Shown one piece after another: positions 26,201 to 34,478 of a stretch of 64,000 bases of DNA. The position numbers and the translations under genes were made by a program. Within the stretch, counting starts at the first letter, position 1. Each line of letters opens with the position of its first letter. Origin of the DNA: Brevundimonas sp. (GTDB lineage: Bacteria > Pseudomonadota > Alphaproteobacteria > Caulobacterales > Caulobacteraceae); NCBI RefSeq assembly GCF_003248455.1, contig NZ_QFNM01000004.1, positions 105,039-169,038 of the forward strand, read 5' to 3'. Below the pieces are notes generated by a model. That model was not told the DNA's origin. It did not search any database and saw only the letters and a program-made list of their open reading frames with translations.

Positions 26201-28012
26201 ATGAGCGAGAGAGGCAGGAGGCGGAACGTTTGGCGCTCGGTCGCGGCTGCGGCGGCCTTGCTGTCGACCGCCGGGGGCCCGGCCGTCGCCGCCCCGACGC
26301 CCGCCGTGCTGGAGGCCCTGCGCCAGCGCCCGCCGCAGGACGAGGTGATCTATTTCCTGCTGCCGGATCGGTTCGCCAACGGCGACCCCGCCAACGACCA
26401 CGGCGGCTATGCGCCCCAGCGGCTGGTCAGCGGTTTCGACCCGACAGACGCCGACTTCTATCACGGCGGCGACCTGGCCGGGGTGATCCAGCGGCTGGAC
26501 TATATTCAGGGCCTGGGCGCCACAGCCGTCTGGCTGGCGCCGATCTTCAAGAACAAGCCGGTCCAGACGCACGGCGACTATACCGGCGCGGCCCACCACG
26601 GCTACTGGATCACCGACTTCACTGCGGTCGATCCGCATTTCGGCGACGAGGCGACCATGCGCGCCCTGGTCGACGCCGCCCATGCCCGGGGCATGAAGGT
26701 CTATCTGGACATCGTGGCCAATCACACGGCCGACGTGATCCGCTATCGCGAATGTCCCGACCGACCCTGCGCCTACCGCAGCCGCGCCGACTATCCCTAT
26801 GTCCGCAAGGGCGGGATCGACGGGGCGCCGATCAACGACGGTTTCGACGGCCGCGACTTCTCGCGCCTGACCCGGCCCGACTACGCCTACACCCCTTACG
26901 TTCCGGCGGGCGAGGAGACCGTCAAGGTTCCGGCCTGGCTGAACGACCCCATCCGCTATCATAACCGCGGCGAAAGCACATTTTCGGGCGAAAGTTCGCT
27001 GGACGGCGACTTCGCGGGTCTCGACGACCTGATGACCGAGGACCCGGTGGTGATTCAGGGCATGATCGAGATCTTCGGCGGCTGGATCGACAAATACGGC
27101 GTCGACGGCTTCCGCATCGACACGGCCCGTCATGTGAACCCGGAATTCTGGCAGGCCTTCATCCCCGCCATGCTGGAGCGGGCGCAGGCCAAGGGCATCC
27201 CGAACTTCCACATCTTCGGCGAGGTCTACGATCCCGATCCGGCGGTGACGGCGCGCTTCACCCGGACCGACGCCTATCCGGCCGTGCTGGACTTCCCGTT
27301 CCAGAAACAGGCGGCCGACGTCGCGGCGGGCAAGATCGGGACCGGCGCCCTGGCCCGGCTGTTCGACGCCGACGCCGTCTATGACAAGGGCGCCGACACC
27401 GCCGCCATTCTGCCGACCTTTCTGGGCAATCACGACATGGGCCGGATCGGCTTCTTCGTGAAACAGGCCAACCCGGACGCCGACGACGCCGAACTTCTGG
27501 CGCGAATCAAGCTGGCCCATGCGCTGATGATGTTCAGCCGGGGCGTGCCCACCCTCTATTACGGCGACGAACAGGGGTTCGCCGGCGCGGGCGGCTATGG
27601 AAACGCGCGCCAGGACATGTGGCCCAGCCGGACGCCCGCCTATGCGGACGAGACGCCCGTCGGGGGCCGCCAGCCGGCCTATTCGACCCAGGCACCGCTT
27701 TATCGCGCCATCGCCGAAATGGCCCGTATCCGCGCCGCCGAACCCGCTCTGCGTCGCGGCCGCCAGGTCGTGCGCGCCTATGGCGACAAGCCCGGCCTGT
27801 TCGCCCTGTCGCGCCTCATGGACGACGGCGCCGAGGTGCTGGTTCTGTTCAACAGCGCCGCCGCGCCCCTCACGGCCCAGGTGGAGGTGGAGCCGGGCTC
27901 GCTTCGATGGCAGGCTCTGCGCGGCGACTGCGCGGTCGGGTCTTCCGCGCCGGCCAGCGTCCGCGTCAGCGTGCCTCCCCTCGATTACCTCGTTTGCAAG
28001 AGGGTTCCGTGA
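26201..28012 (+). CDS. GH13 alpha-amylase-type enzyme, exported
   Basis: 603 residues. The start is set by ggagga 7 bases upstream. An N-terminal basic stretch and hydrophobic core ending AVA-AP look like a Sec signal peptide, so it should work in the periplasm. The GH13 motifs are present: DIVANH, nucleophile D307 in GFRIDTARH, acid/base E341 in FGEVYD and transition-state stabiliser D412 in FLGNHDMGR. A C-terminal beta domain follows. It should cut maltodextrins taken up by the TonB receptor. It overlaps the next gene by 4 bp (GTGA). Confidence 0.93.
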   Translation: MSERGRRRNVWRSVAAAAALLSTAGGPAVAAPTPAVLEALRQRPPQDEVIYFLLPDRFANGDPANDHGGYAPQRLVSGFDPTDADFYHGGDLAGVIQRLDYIQGLGATAVWLAPIFKNKPVQTHGDYTGAAHHGYWITDFTAVDPHFGDEATMRALVDAAHARGMKVYLDIVANHTADVIRYRECPDRPCAYRSRADYPYVRKGGIDGAPINDGFDGRDFSRLTRPDYAYTPYVPAGEETVKVPAWLNDPIRYHNRGESTFSGESSLDGDFAGLDDLMTEDPVVIQGMIEIFGGWIDKYGVDGFRIDTARHVNPEFWQAFIPAMLERAQAKGIPNFHIFGEVYDPDPAVTARFTRTDAYPAVLDFPFQKQAADVAAGKIGTGALARLFDADAVYDKGADTAAILPTFLGNHDMGRIGFFVKQANPDADDAELLARIKLAHALMMFSRGVPTLYYGDEQGFAGAGGYGNARQDMWPSRTPAYADETPVGGRQPAYSTQAPLYRAIAEMARIRAAEPALRRGRQVVRAYGDKPGLFALSRLMDDGAEVLVLFNSAAAPLTAQVEVEPGSLRWQALRGDCAVGSSAPASVRVSVPPLDYLVCKRVP

Positions 28013-29664
28013 CCGTCCAACCTCTCGACCTCGCCACGGCCGACGCCGCCCCCGCGCCCGCTTCCGGGCCTGCGCGCGAATGGTGGCGCGGCGCGGTCCT
28101 GTACCAGATCTATCCGCGCAGCTTCGCCGATGCGAACGACGACGGCGTGGGCGACCTGAAGGGGATCGCCGCGCACCTGGACCATGTCGCCAGCCTGGGC
28201 GTGGACGGCGTCTGGCTGTCGCCCTTCTTCAAGTCGCCGATGAAGGACTTCGGCTACGACGTGTCGGACTATTGCGACGTCGATCCGATCTTCGGAGACC
28301 TGGCCGACTTCGACGCCCTTGTCGCGCGCGCCCATGCGCTGGGACTGAAGGTCGTCATCGACCAGGTCTTCTCACACACCTCCGACGAGCATCCCTGGTT
28401 CGTCGACAGCCGCGCCAGCCGCACAGGCGAACACGCCGACTGGTATGTCTGGGCCGACGCCAAGCCGGACGGCTCGCCGCCGTCGAACTGGCAGTCGGTG
28501 TTCGGCGGGCCGGCCTGGACCTGGGACGCCCGGCGCGGCCAGTATTACATGCACAACTTCCTGGCCTCCCAGCCGCAGCTGAACGTCAGGAACCCCGAGG
28601 TCCAGGAGGCGCTGCTCGCCGCCGCCCGGTTCTGGCTGGACCGCGGCGTCGACGGCTTCCGCCTGGACGCCATCAACTTCGCCATTCACGACCCGGCCCT
28701 GCGCGACAATCCGCCGATCGCCGACGGCAGGAAACGCACCCGCCCGTTCGACTTCCAGGACAAGATCTACAACCAGTCCCACCCCGACATCATCGGCTTC
28801 CTGAACCGCATCCGCGCCCTGACCGACAGCTACGACGGCCGCTTCACCGTGGCCGAGGTCGGGGGCGACCACGCCGACCGCGAGATGAAGGAATTCACCG
28901 CCGGGAGCGACCGGCTGCATTCCGCCTACGGCTTCCTCTACCTTTACGCCGATACGCTGCGCAGCGAGCTGATCAGGGTCGGCGATTCCATGTGGCCGGA
29001 CCAGCAGGGCGAGGGCTGGCCGTCGTGGACCTTCTCCAACCACGACGCCCCGCGCGCCGTGTCGCGCTGGGCCCAGGGGCGCGACGAAAAAGCCTTTTCC
29101 GAGATGGCGCTGCTGTTGCTGATCAGCCTGCGCGGCAATGTCTTCGTCTATCAGGGCGAGGAACTCGGCCTGCCCCAGGCCCAGGTGCCGTTCGAGCGGC
29201 TGGTCGATCCCGAAGCCATCGCCAACTGGCCCCAGACCCTGGGCCGCGACGGCGCCCGCACGCCGATGCCCTGGACGGCCGGGGCGCCCAACGCCGGCTT
29301 TTCCACCGTGGAGCCGTGGCTGCCGGTCGATCGGCGCCACCTCGCCCTGGCCGTGGACGCACAGGAAGCGGACCCCGCCTCCACCCTGCACGTCGCGCGC
29401 CGGGTGATCGCCCTGCGCCGCGCCCATCCGGCCCTGCGGACGGGCGGGCTTGAGCTGGTCGAGGGACCGCGCGACCTGCTGGTCTTCCATCGCTTCGAGC
29501 GCCCCGGCGGCGAACGCCTGCTGTGCGTCTTCAACCTCAGCCACGCGCCGATCGACTGGTCTCCGCCCGTCGACGCGCGTCGGATCGAGGCCGTCAACTG
29601 GACCGAGGCGGACGGCGCGACGCTGAAGCCGCTGGCCGGCCTGATCTTCGCCGAAGCCGGATGA
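28009..29664 (+). CDS. GH13 alpha-glucosidase, cytoplasmic
   Basis: 551 residues from a GTG that overlaps the amylase stop. No signal peptide is seen, so it acts in the cytoplasm on maltose or short maltodextrins. It starts with the oligo-1,6-glucosidase/alpha-glucosidase pattern WWRGAVLYQIYPRSFADAN. Nucleophile D220 (GFRLDAINF), acid/base E283 (VAEVGGD) and D346 (FSNHDAPR) are all in place. Subfamily GH13_23 is likely. It needs a cytoplasmic substrate, and the adjacent maltose-type MFS is broken. Confidence 0.92.
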   Translation: MTVQPLDLATADAAPAPASGPAREWWRGAVLYQIYPRSFADANDDGVGDLKGIAAHLDHVASLGVDGVWLSPFFKSPMKDFGYDVSDYCDVDPIFGDLADFDALVARAHALGLKVVIDQVFSHTSDEHPWFVDSRASRTGEHADWYVWADAKPDGSPPSNWQSVFGGPAWTWDARRGQYYMHNFLASQPQLNVRNPEVQEALLAAARFWLDRGVDGFRLDAINFAIHDPALRDNPPIADGRKRTRPFDFQDKIYNQSHPDIIGFLNRIRALTDSYDGRFTVAEVGGDHADREMKEFTAGSDRLHSAYGFLYLYADTLRSELIRVGDSMWPDQQGEGWPSWTFSNHDAPRAVSRWAQGRDEKAFSEMALLLLISLRGNVFVYQGEELGLPQAQVPFERLVDPEAIANWPQTLGRDGARTPMPWTAGAPNAGFSTVEPWLPVDRRHLALAVDAQEADPASTLHVARRVIALRRAHPALRTGGLELVEGPRDLLVFHRFERPGGERLLCVFNLSHAPIDWSPPVDARRIEAVNWTEADGATLKPLAGLIFAEAG

Positions 29665-29669
29665 AGGGG

Positions 29670-30719
29670 TCAGCCGCCGCAGGTCTCGCGGACGATCAGT
29701 TCGGTCGGAACGCGCTCGGATCGGCCGACGCCCGTGCCTGCGGATGCGCCGCCGTGATCCAGCAGTTTGGAGACCATCAACCGGCCCGCCTTCATCGTGT
29801 CCTGGGAGATGGTGCTCAGCGCCGGGCGCGAATAGCGGCTGAACGGCACATTGTCGAAGCCGATGACCGATACCTGGCCCGGCACCTCGATCCCGGCGTG
29901 CAGCAACGCTCGCACGGCCCCAAGCGCGATCTGGTCGGACGCCGCCACCACCCCGTCGAAGGCGACGCCGCGCCGGATCAGGGCGTCCACGGCGGCCTCG
30001 GCCGATTCGACCTCGAAATGGGCGGGCACGATCCGTTCGGCGTCCGCCTCCAGCCCGCTCTGGTTCAGGGCGTCCAGATAGCCGCGATGCCGCTGCATCG
30101 CCTCGGGCGGGTCCAGGTCGCCCAGGAAGACGATGCGCTTTCGCCCCAGCCGGGCCAGATGCAGGGTCGCGCGGCGCCCGCCCGAAATATTGTCCGAACC
30201 GATGGAGCAATAGTCCTGGTCCGGCAGTTCGGCGCCCCAGACGACGAAGCGGTGATCGGCGTCCACCAGCCGGTTGAAGGCCGAATGCAGGCTGGACTGA
30301 CCCAGGAAGATCACCCCGTCCGCCCGGCTGGTGTTCAGCGCCGCCGACAGCTCGTCGTAGTTGGCGGGCGAGATGTGGCTCATCAGCAAGTCGCAGCCGC
30401 GTTCGCGCGCCGCCTCCCCCACCCCCGCCAGAAGCTCCAGGAAGAAGGGGTCGCTGAGGCGTCCTTCCCGGCCCTGCGGGCGCGGCACGACCAGGGCGAT
30501 GGTGCCCTGGGCGCCGATGGGTCCGGCCGGCATATGGCGCCGGAACGGATAGTCGTGCTCCTTGGCCAGTTTCCAGATCGTCTGTTTGGTGCGGTCGTTG
30601 ACCGCGGGGCTGTCGTTCAGCGCGCGCGAGGCGGTGGCGATGGACACGCCGGCCAGGCGGGCGATGTCTTCCAGACGGGTGGTCTTGCGGCTCAAGGTCG
30701 CGGATCCTCGGGGCAGCAT
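29670..30719 (-). CDS. LacI-family repressor of the maltodextrin genes
   Basis: 349 residues from the ATG at 30719. A TTG at 30695 with a gagga upstream is an alternative that removes eight residues. The HTH and hinge are classical (TRLEDIARLAGVSIATASRALND), followed by a periplasmic-binding-protein-like sensor domain. It converges on the alpha-glucosidase and is divergent from GH97, with an operator-like site 8 bp from its start, so autoregulation and control of the whole locus are likely. The inducer is probably maltose or a related sugar. Confidence 0.9.
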   Translation of the reverse strand: MLPRGSATLSRKTTRLEDIARLAGVSIATASRALNDSPAVNDRTKQTIWKLAKEHDYPFRRHMPAGPIGAQGTIALVVPRPQGREGRLSDPFFLELLAGVGEAARERGCDLLMSHISPANYDELSAALNTSRADGVIFLGQSSLHSAFNRLVDADHRFVVWGAELPDQDYCSIGSDNISGGRRATLHLARLGRKRIVFLGDLDPPEAMQRHRGYLDALNQSGLEADAERIVPAHFEVESAEAAVDALIRRGVAFDGVVAASDQIALGAVRALLHAGIEVPGQVSVIGFDNVPFSRYSRPALSTISQDTMKAGRLMVSKLLDHGGASAGTGVGRSERVPTELIVRETCGG

Positions 30720-30724
30720 GGCGA

Positions 30725-30748
30725 CGCTGCAAAATTTTCTGCAAATAT
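30725..30748. promoter_or_regulatory. Operator-like site between lacI-type gene and GH97
   Basis: GCTGCAAAATTTTCTGCAAAT has TGCA at both ends of an A/T-rich core and aligns with the amylase and TonB-receptor sites (GCAAAAT, 3-5 bases, TGCAAA). Confidence 0.5.
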
Positions 30749-30798
30749 TTCAGCCACCGTTCGCGGCGGTTGGCAAGAGGCGGCGTGACGGAGTTCCC

Positions 30799-32862
30799 AT
30801 GATGCAGCGCAGATCCTTCCTGGCCCTCGGCGGCGTTTCCATCCTGGCCTTCGGCGCCACGGGCGTTCGCGCCCAGACCACATCCGCCCATGCCCGCGCA
30901 TCGTCGCCGGGCGGGGTGCTGACGGTCGAGGCCTTCGCCGACAACGACGGCCGGCCGATGTATTCGGTCCTGCGTCAGGGCCGGGTCGTGGTGGCGCCGT
31001 CCAAGCTGGGCTTTCTGCTGACCGACGCCCCCGCCATCGAGCGCGGCCTGGCGATCGTCGCCAGCCAGCCGGTGACGGTCGACGACACCTGGGAACAGCC
31101 GTGGGGCGAGCGCCGCTTCATCCGCAACCACTATAACGAATGGCGTGTCGCCTACGCCGAGACCGCCGGCCTGCAACGCCGCGTGGACGTGGTGTTCCGC
31201 CTGTACGACGACGGCCTGGGCTTCCGCTACGAGTTCCCGGACCAGCCCGCCTTGACGACCGTGCGCATCGGCTCGGAACTGACCGAGTTCAACCTGGCGG
31301 AAAACGGCGAGGCCCTGTGGTGCCCCGCCTGGGAATGGAACCGCGAGGAATATCTCTACCACCGCACCCCCATCGACGCGGTCGGCAGCGCCCAGACGCC
31401 GATGACGGTCAAGGGCCGATCCGGCCTGCACGTCTCGATCCACGAGGCGGCCTGCATCGACTACGCCGGCATGAACCTGCGTCGGTCCGAGGGCACCAGC
31501 TTCCGCGCCCAACTGACGCCCGGCCTGACCAATGCGGCGGTGGTGCGCCAGGCCCCGTTCAACACGCCGTGGCGCACGCTGCAGATCGCCGACACCGGCG
31601 CGGGTCTGATCGATTCCAGCTTGATCCTGAATCTGAACGAGCCGAACAAGCTGGGCGACGTCAGCTGGTTCAAGCCGATGAAATACGTCGGCGTCTGGTG
31701 GGAGATGCACCTGGAGCTGAAGACCTGGGGCTCGGGCCCCAAGCACGGCGCCACCACCGAAAACACGATCAAGCACATCGACTTCGCCGCCAAGCACGGC
31801 TTTGGCGGCGTGCTGGTCGAGGGCTGGAACAAGGGCTGGGACGGCCAGTGGTTCGCCAATGGCTCCGACTTCAGCTTCACCGAGGCCTATCCCGACTTCG
31901 ACATCGAGGCGGTCTGCGCCCACGCCCGGTCGAAGGGGGTGCAGTTGATCGGCCACCACGAGACCGGCGGCAACGCCTTCCACTACGAACAGCAGCTGGA
32001 ACCGGCCATGGCCCTGTATGAGCGGCTGGGCGTCCATTCGGTCAAGACCGGCTATGTCGCCGATGCAGGCGGCGCGCGCGTGGCCGGGCCGGACGGCCGG
32101 ATGGTCATGGCCTGGCACGAGAGCCAGGCGATGGCCCGGCATCACATGAAAGTCGTCGAGACCGGCGCCCGCCACAAGGTGGCGATCAACGCCCACGAGC
32201 CGTTCAAGGACACGGGCCTGCGCCGCACCTATCCGAACATCATCGGCCGCGAGGGCCAGCGCGGCATGGAGTATTCGGCCTGGGGCAATCCGTCGAACCC
32301 GCCCGAGCACGTGCCGAACCTGGTCTTCACCCGTCTGCTGGCCGGGCCGATGGACTATACGCCCGGCATCTTCGGCATGGAGACGCGCAGCCCGCAGGGC
32401 GTTCAGACGACCTGGGCCAAGCAACTGGCCTATTACGTCGTCATCTATTCGCCGATCCAGATGGCCGCCGATCTTCTGGTCAACTACGAAGCCAATCCCG
32501 GCCCGTTCCAGTTCATCAAGGACGTGCCGGTCGACTGGGAAGAGAGCCGCACCCTCGCCGCCGAACTGGGCGACTACGTCGTGATCGCCCGCAAGGAACG
32601 CGGATCGGACATCTGGGCCCTGGGCGCCGTCACCGACGAGAACCCGCGCGTCCTGACCGCCGACCTGGACTTCCTGGACGCCGGCCGCCGCTACCGTGCA
32701 GAAATCTACCGTGACGGCCCGGACGCCGACTACAAAGGCAGGCGCGAGGACATCGTCATCGAACAGCGCGAAGTCTCTGCGGCCGACACCCTGACCCTGG
32801 CGCTGGCGCCCGGCGGCGGCCAGGCCATCCGCTTCGTGCCGGTCGGAAGGGCGCGGCGGTGA
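30799..32862 (+). CDS. GH97 alpha-glucosidase (SusB-like), exported
   Basis: 687 residues. A Shine-Dalgarno-like cggag precedes the ATG. The N-terminus MMQRRSFLALGG has a twin-arginine-like motif before a hydrophobic stretch ending VRAQ, so export by Tat or Sec is likely. The (beta/alpha)8 domain carries the inverting-type GH97 glutamates: E397 in FHYEQQL and E467 in AHEPF as base positions, and E491 in GMEYSAW as the acid, aligned with SusB E439, E508 and E532. It should release glucose from maltodextrins in the periplasm. Confidence 0.92.
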   Translation: MMQRRSFLALGGVSILAFGATGVRAQTTSAHARASSPGGVLTVEAFADNDGRPMYSVLRQGRVVVAPSKLGFLLTDAPAIERGLAIVASQPVTVDDTWEQPWGERRFIRNHYNEWRVAYAETAGLQRRVDVVFRLYDDGLGFRYEFPDQPALTTVRIGSELTEFNLAENGEALWCPAWEWNREEYLYHRTPIDAVGSAQTPMTVKGRSGLHVSIHEAACIDYAGMNLRRSEGTSFRAQLTPGLTNAAVVRQAPFNTPWRTLQIADTGAGLIDSSLILNLNEPNKLGDVSWFKPMKYVGVWWEMHLELKTWGSGPKHGATTENTIKHIDFAAKHGFGGVLVEGWNKGWDGQWFANGSDFSFTEAYPDFDIEAVCAHARSKGVQLIGHHETGGNAFHYEQQLEPAMALYERLGVHSVKTGYVADAGGARVAGPDGRMVMAWHESQAMARHHMKVVETGARHKVAINAHEPFKDTGLRRTYPNIIGREGQRGMEYSAWGNPSNPPEHVPNLVFTRLLAGPMDYTPGIFGMETRSPQGVQTTWAKQLAYYVVIYSPIQMAADLLVNYEANPGPFQFIKDVPVDWEESRTLAAELGDYVVIARKERGSDIWALGAVTDENPRVLTADLDFLDAGRRYRAEIYRDGPDADYKGRREDIVIEQREVSAADTLTLALAPGGGQAIRFVPVGRARR

Positions 32863-32948
32863 CGATGACTACTCAGCCGTATTCCCTGTCGTCGAAATCA
32901 CACCTGAATCCGTCGTCGAATTCTCTTACGAGCAACACCCCCCTTTCG

Positions 32949-32978
32949 TCATCCTCAGGCTTGTCCCGAGGGAGGATC
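32949..32978. repeat. Half copy of the gtcatcctc-type repeat at a start codon
   Basis: gtcatcctcaggcttgtccc followed by gagggaggatc resembles one arm of the element at 2193-2298. The right edge supplies the gggagg that serves as Shine-Dalgarno for the ATG at 32981. Confidence 0.6.
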
Positions 32979-32980
32979 GC

Positions 32981-34469
32981 ATGACCCTCCTCGCCCGCCG
33001 CCCGCGCCTGTCCGGCCTGGCGATCTGGAACATGTGCGTCGGCTTCTTCGGCATCCAGATCGGCTTCGGCCTGCAGAACGCCAACACCAGCCGCATCTTC
33101 CAGACCCTGGGCGCCGAGGTCGATGCGCTGGCCATCCTGTGGATCGCCGCGCCGCTGACCGGCCTGTTGGTCCAGCCGATCATCGGCCATTTCAGCGACC
33201 GGACCTGGACCCGCTTCGGCCGCCGCCGTCCCTATTTCCTGGTCGGGGCGATCGCGACCACCCTGGCCCTGATCGCCATGCCCAACAGCCCCAGCCTGTG
33301 GTTCGCCGCGGCCATGCTGTGGATCATGGACGCCTCGATCAACATCACCATGGAGGCGCACCGCCGGCTATGCGATGCAGAGTTTCTTCATCGGGGCGGG
33401 GGCGGTCTTCGCCTCGGTCCTGCCCTGGCTGCTGTCCAACGTCTTCGGCGTGGTCTCGACGGCCGAGGCCGGCGTCGTGCCCCTGTCGGTCAAGATCGCC
33501 TTCTATGTCGGCGCCGCCGGCCTGTTCTCGGCCGTGCTGTGGACCGTGCTGAGCACCAAGGAATACAGCCCCGAACAGATCGCCGCCTTCGAACGCGCCA
33601 AGACCGGCGCCGTGGTCGCCGACGACACGCCCGAACCGCCCGCCCGATCGGTTCAGGGCTGGCTGGGCTCGGGCCTTGCCTGCGGCGTCGTCGGCCTGCT
33701 GGCCCTGGGCCTGATCACGCTTCTGAACCTTGAGAAGGAGTTGCTGATCCTGGGCGGTTTCCTGGCCGGTTTCGGCCTGTTGCAGATCGCGGTCGGCATG
33801 ATGCAGCGGCGCGGCATGGTCAACGCCGCGACCGAGATCCTGAACGACATCTTCCGCATGCCCGCCACCATGCGCGGCCTGGCGGTGGTGCAGTTCTTCA
33901 GCTGGTTCGCCCTGTTCGCCATGTGGATCTACACCACCGCCGCCGTGACCCGCGTCCATTACGGGGCGACCGACACGACCTCGGCCGCCTATGCGGCGGG
34001 CGCGGACTGGGTGGGGGTTCTGTTCGGCGTCTATAACGGCGTCGCCGCCCTGGCCGCCTTCACCCTGCCCGTGATCGCCAGGCGGATCGGGCGAAAGGCG
34101 ACCCATGCCCTGATGCTGCTGCTCGGCGCGGCGGGCCTGTTCGGCGTCTTCGCCATTCGCGAGCCGGGCTTCTTGTGGCTGCCGACGATCGGTGTCGGCT
34201 TCGCCTGGGCGTCCATCGTCTCCATGCCCTACGCCATCCTGTCGGCGGCGGTGCCGGACCGGAAGATGGGCGTCTATATGGGCGTCTTCAACATTTTCAT
34301 CGTCGTGCCCCAGTTGCTGGCCGCCACCGTCCTGGGCCTGATCCTGAAGACCCTGTTCGACGGCCAGGCCGTCTGGGCCCTGGTCCTGGGCGCCGTCTCC
34401 TTCGTGCTGGCCGCCGTCAGCGCGCTTCTGGTGCGCGAACCTATCCCCTCCCCCACGCGCAACCCGTGA
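32981..34469 (+). pseudogene. Maltose-type MFS transporter broken by an internal deletion and frameshift
   Basis: The first 125 residues (MTLLARRPRLSGLAIWNMC... to INITME at 33355) and the rest from RTAGYAMQSFFIGAG (33357 on, ending at 34469) are two halves of one 12-helix MFS sugar transporter but lie in different frames. Family members have about 14 more residues here, the PFRAFVxDMLPxxQ loop with the conserved Arg/Asp signature. Around 41 bases therefore appear deleted, with one extra G left at the junction. Translation from the ATG runs out of frame to a stop at 33733. It may be a real loss or a sequence error. Confidence 0.85.
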
Positions 34470-34478
34470 GGTTTCTCG

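Noticed and set aside
28372..32424. A 1350-codon minus-strand open frame across the starch locus
   Set aside because: It covers parts of GH13, the LacI gene in another frame, and GH97 antisense. All three have clear motifs in their own frames.
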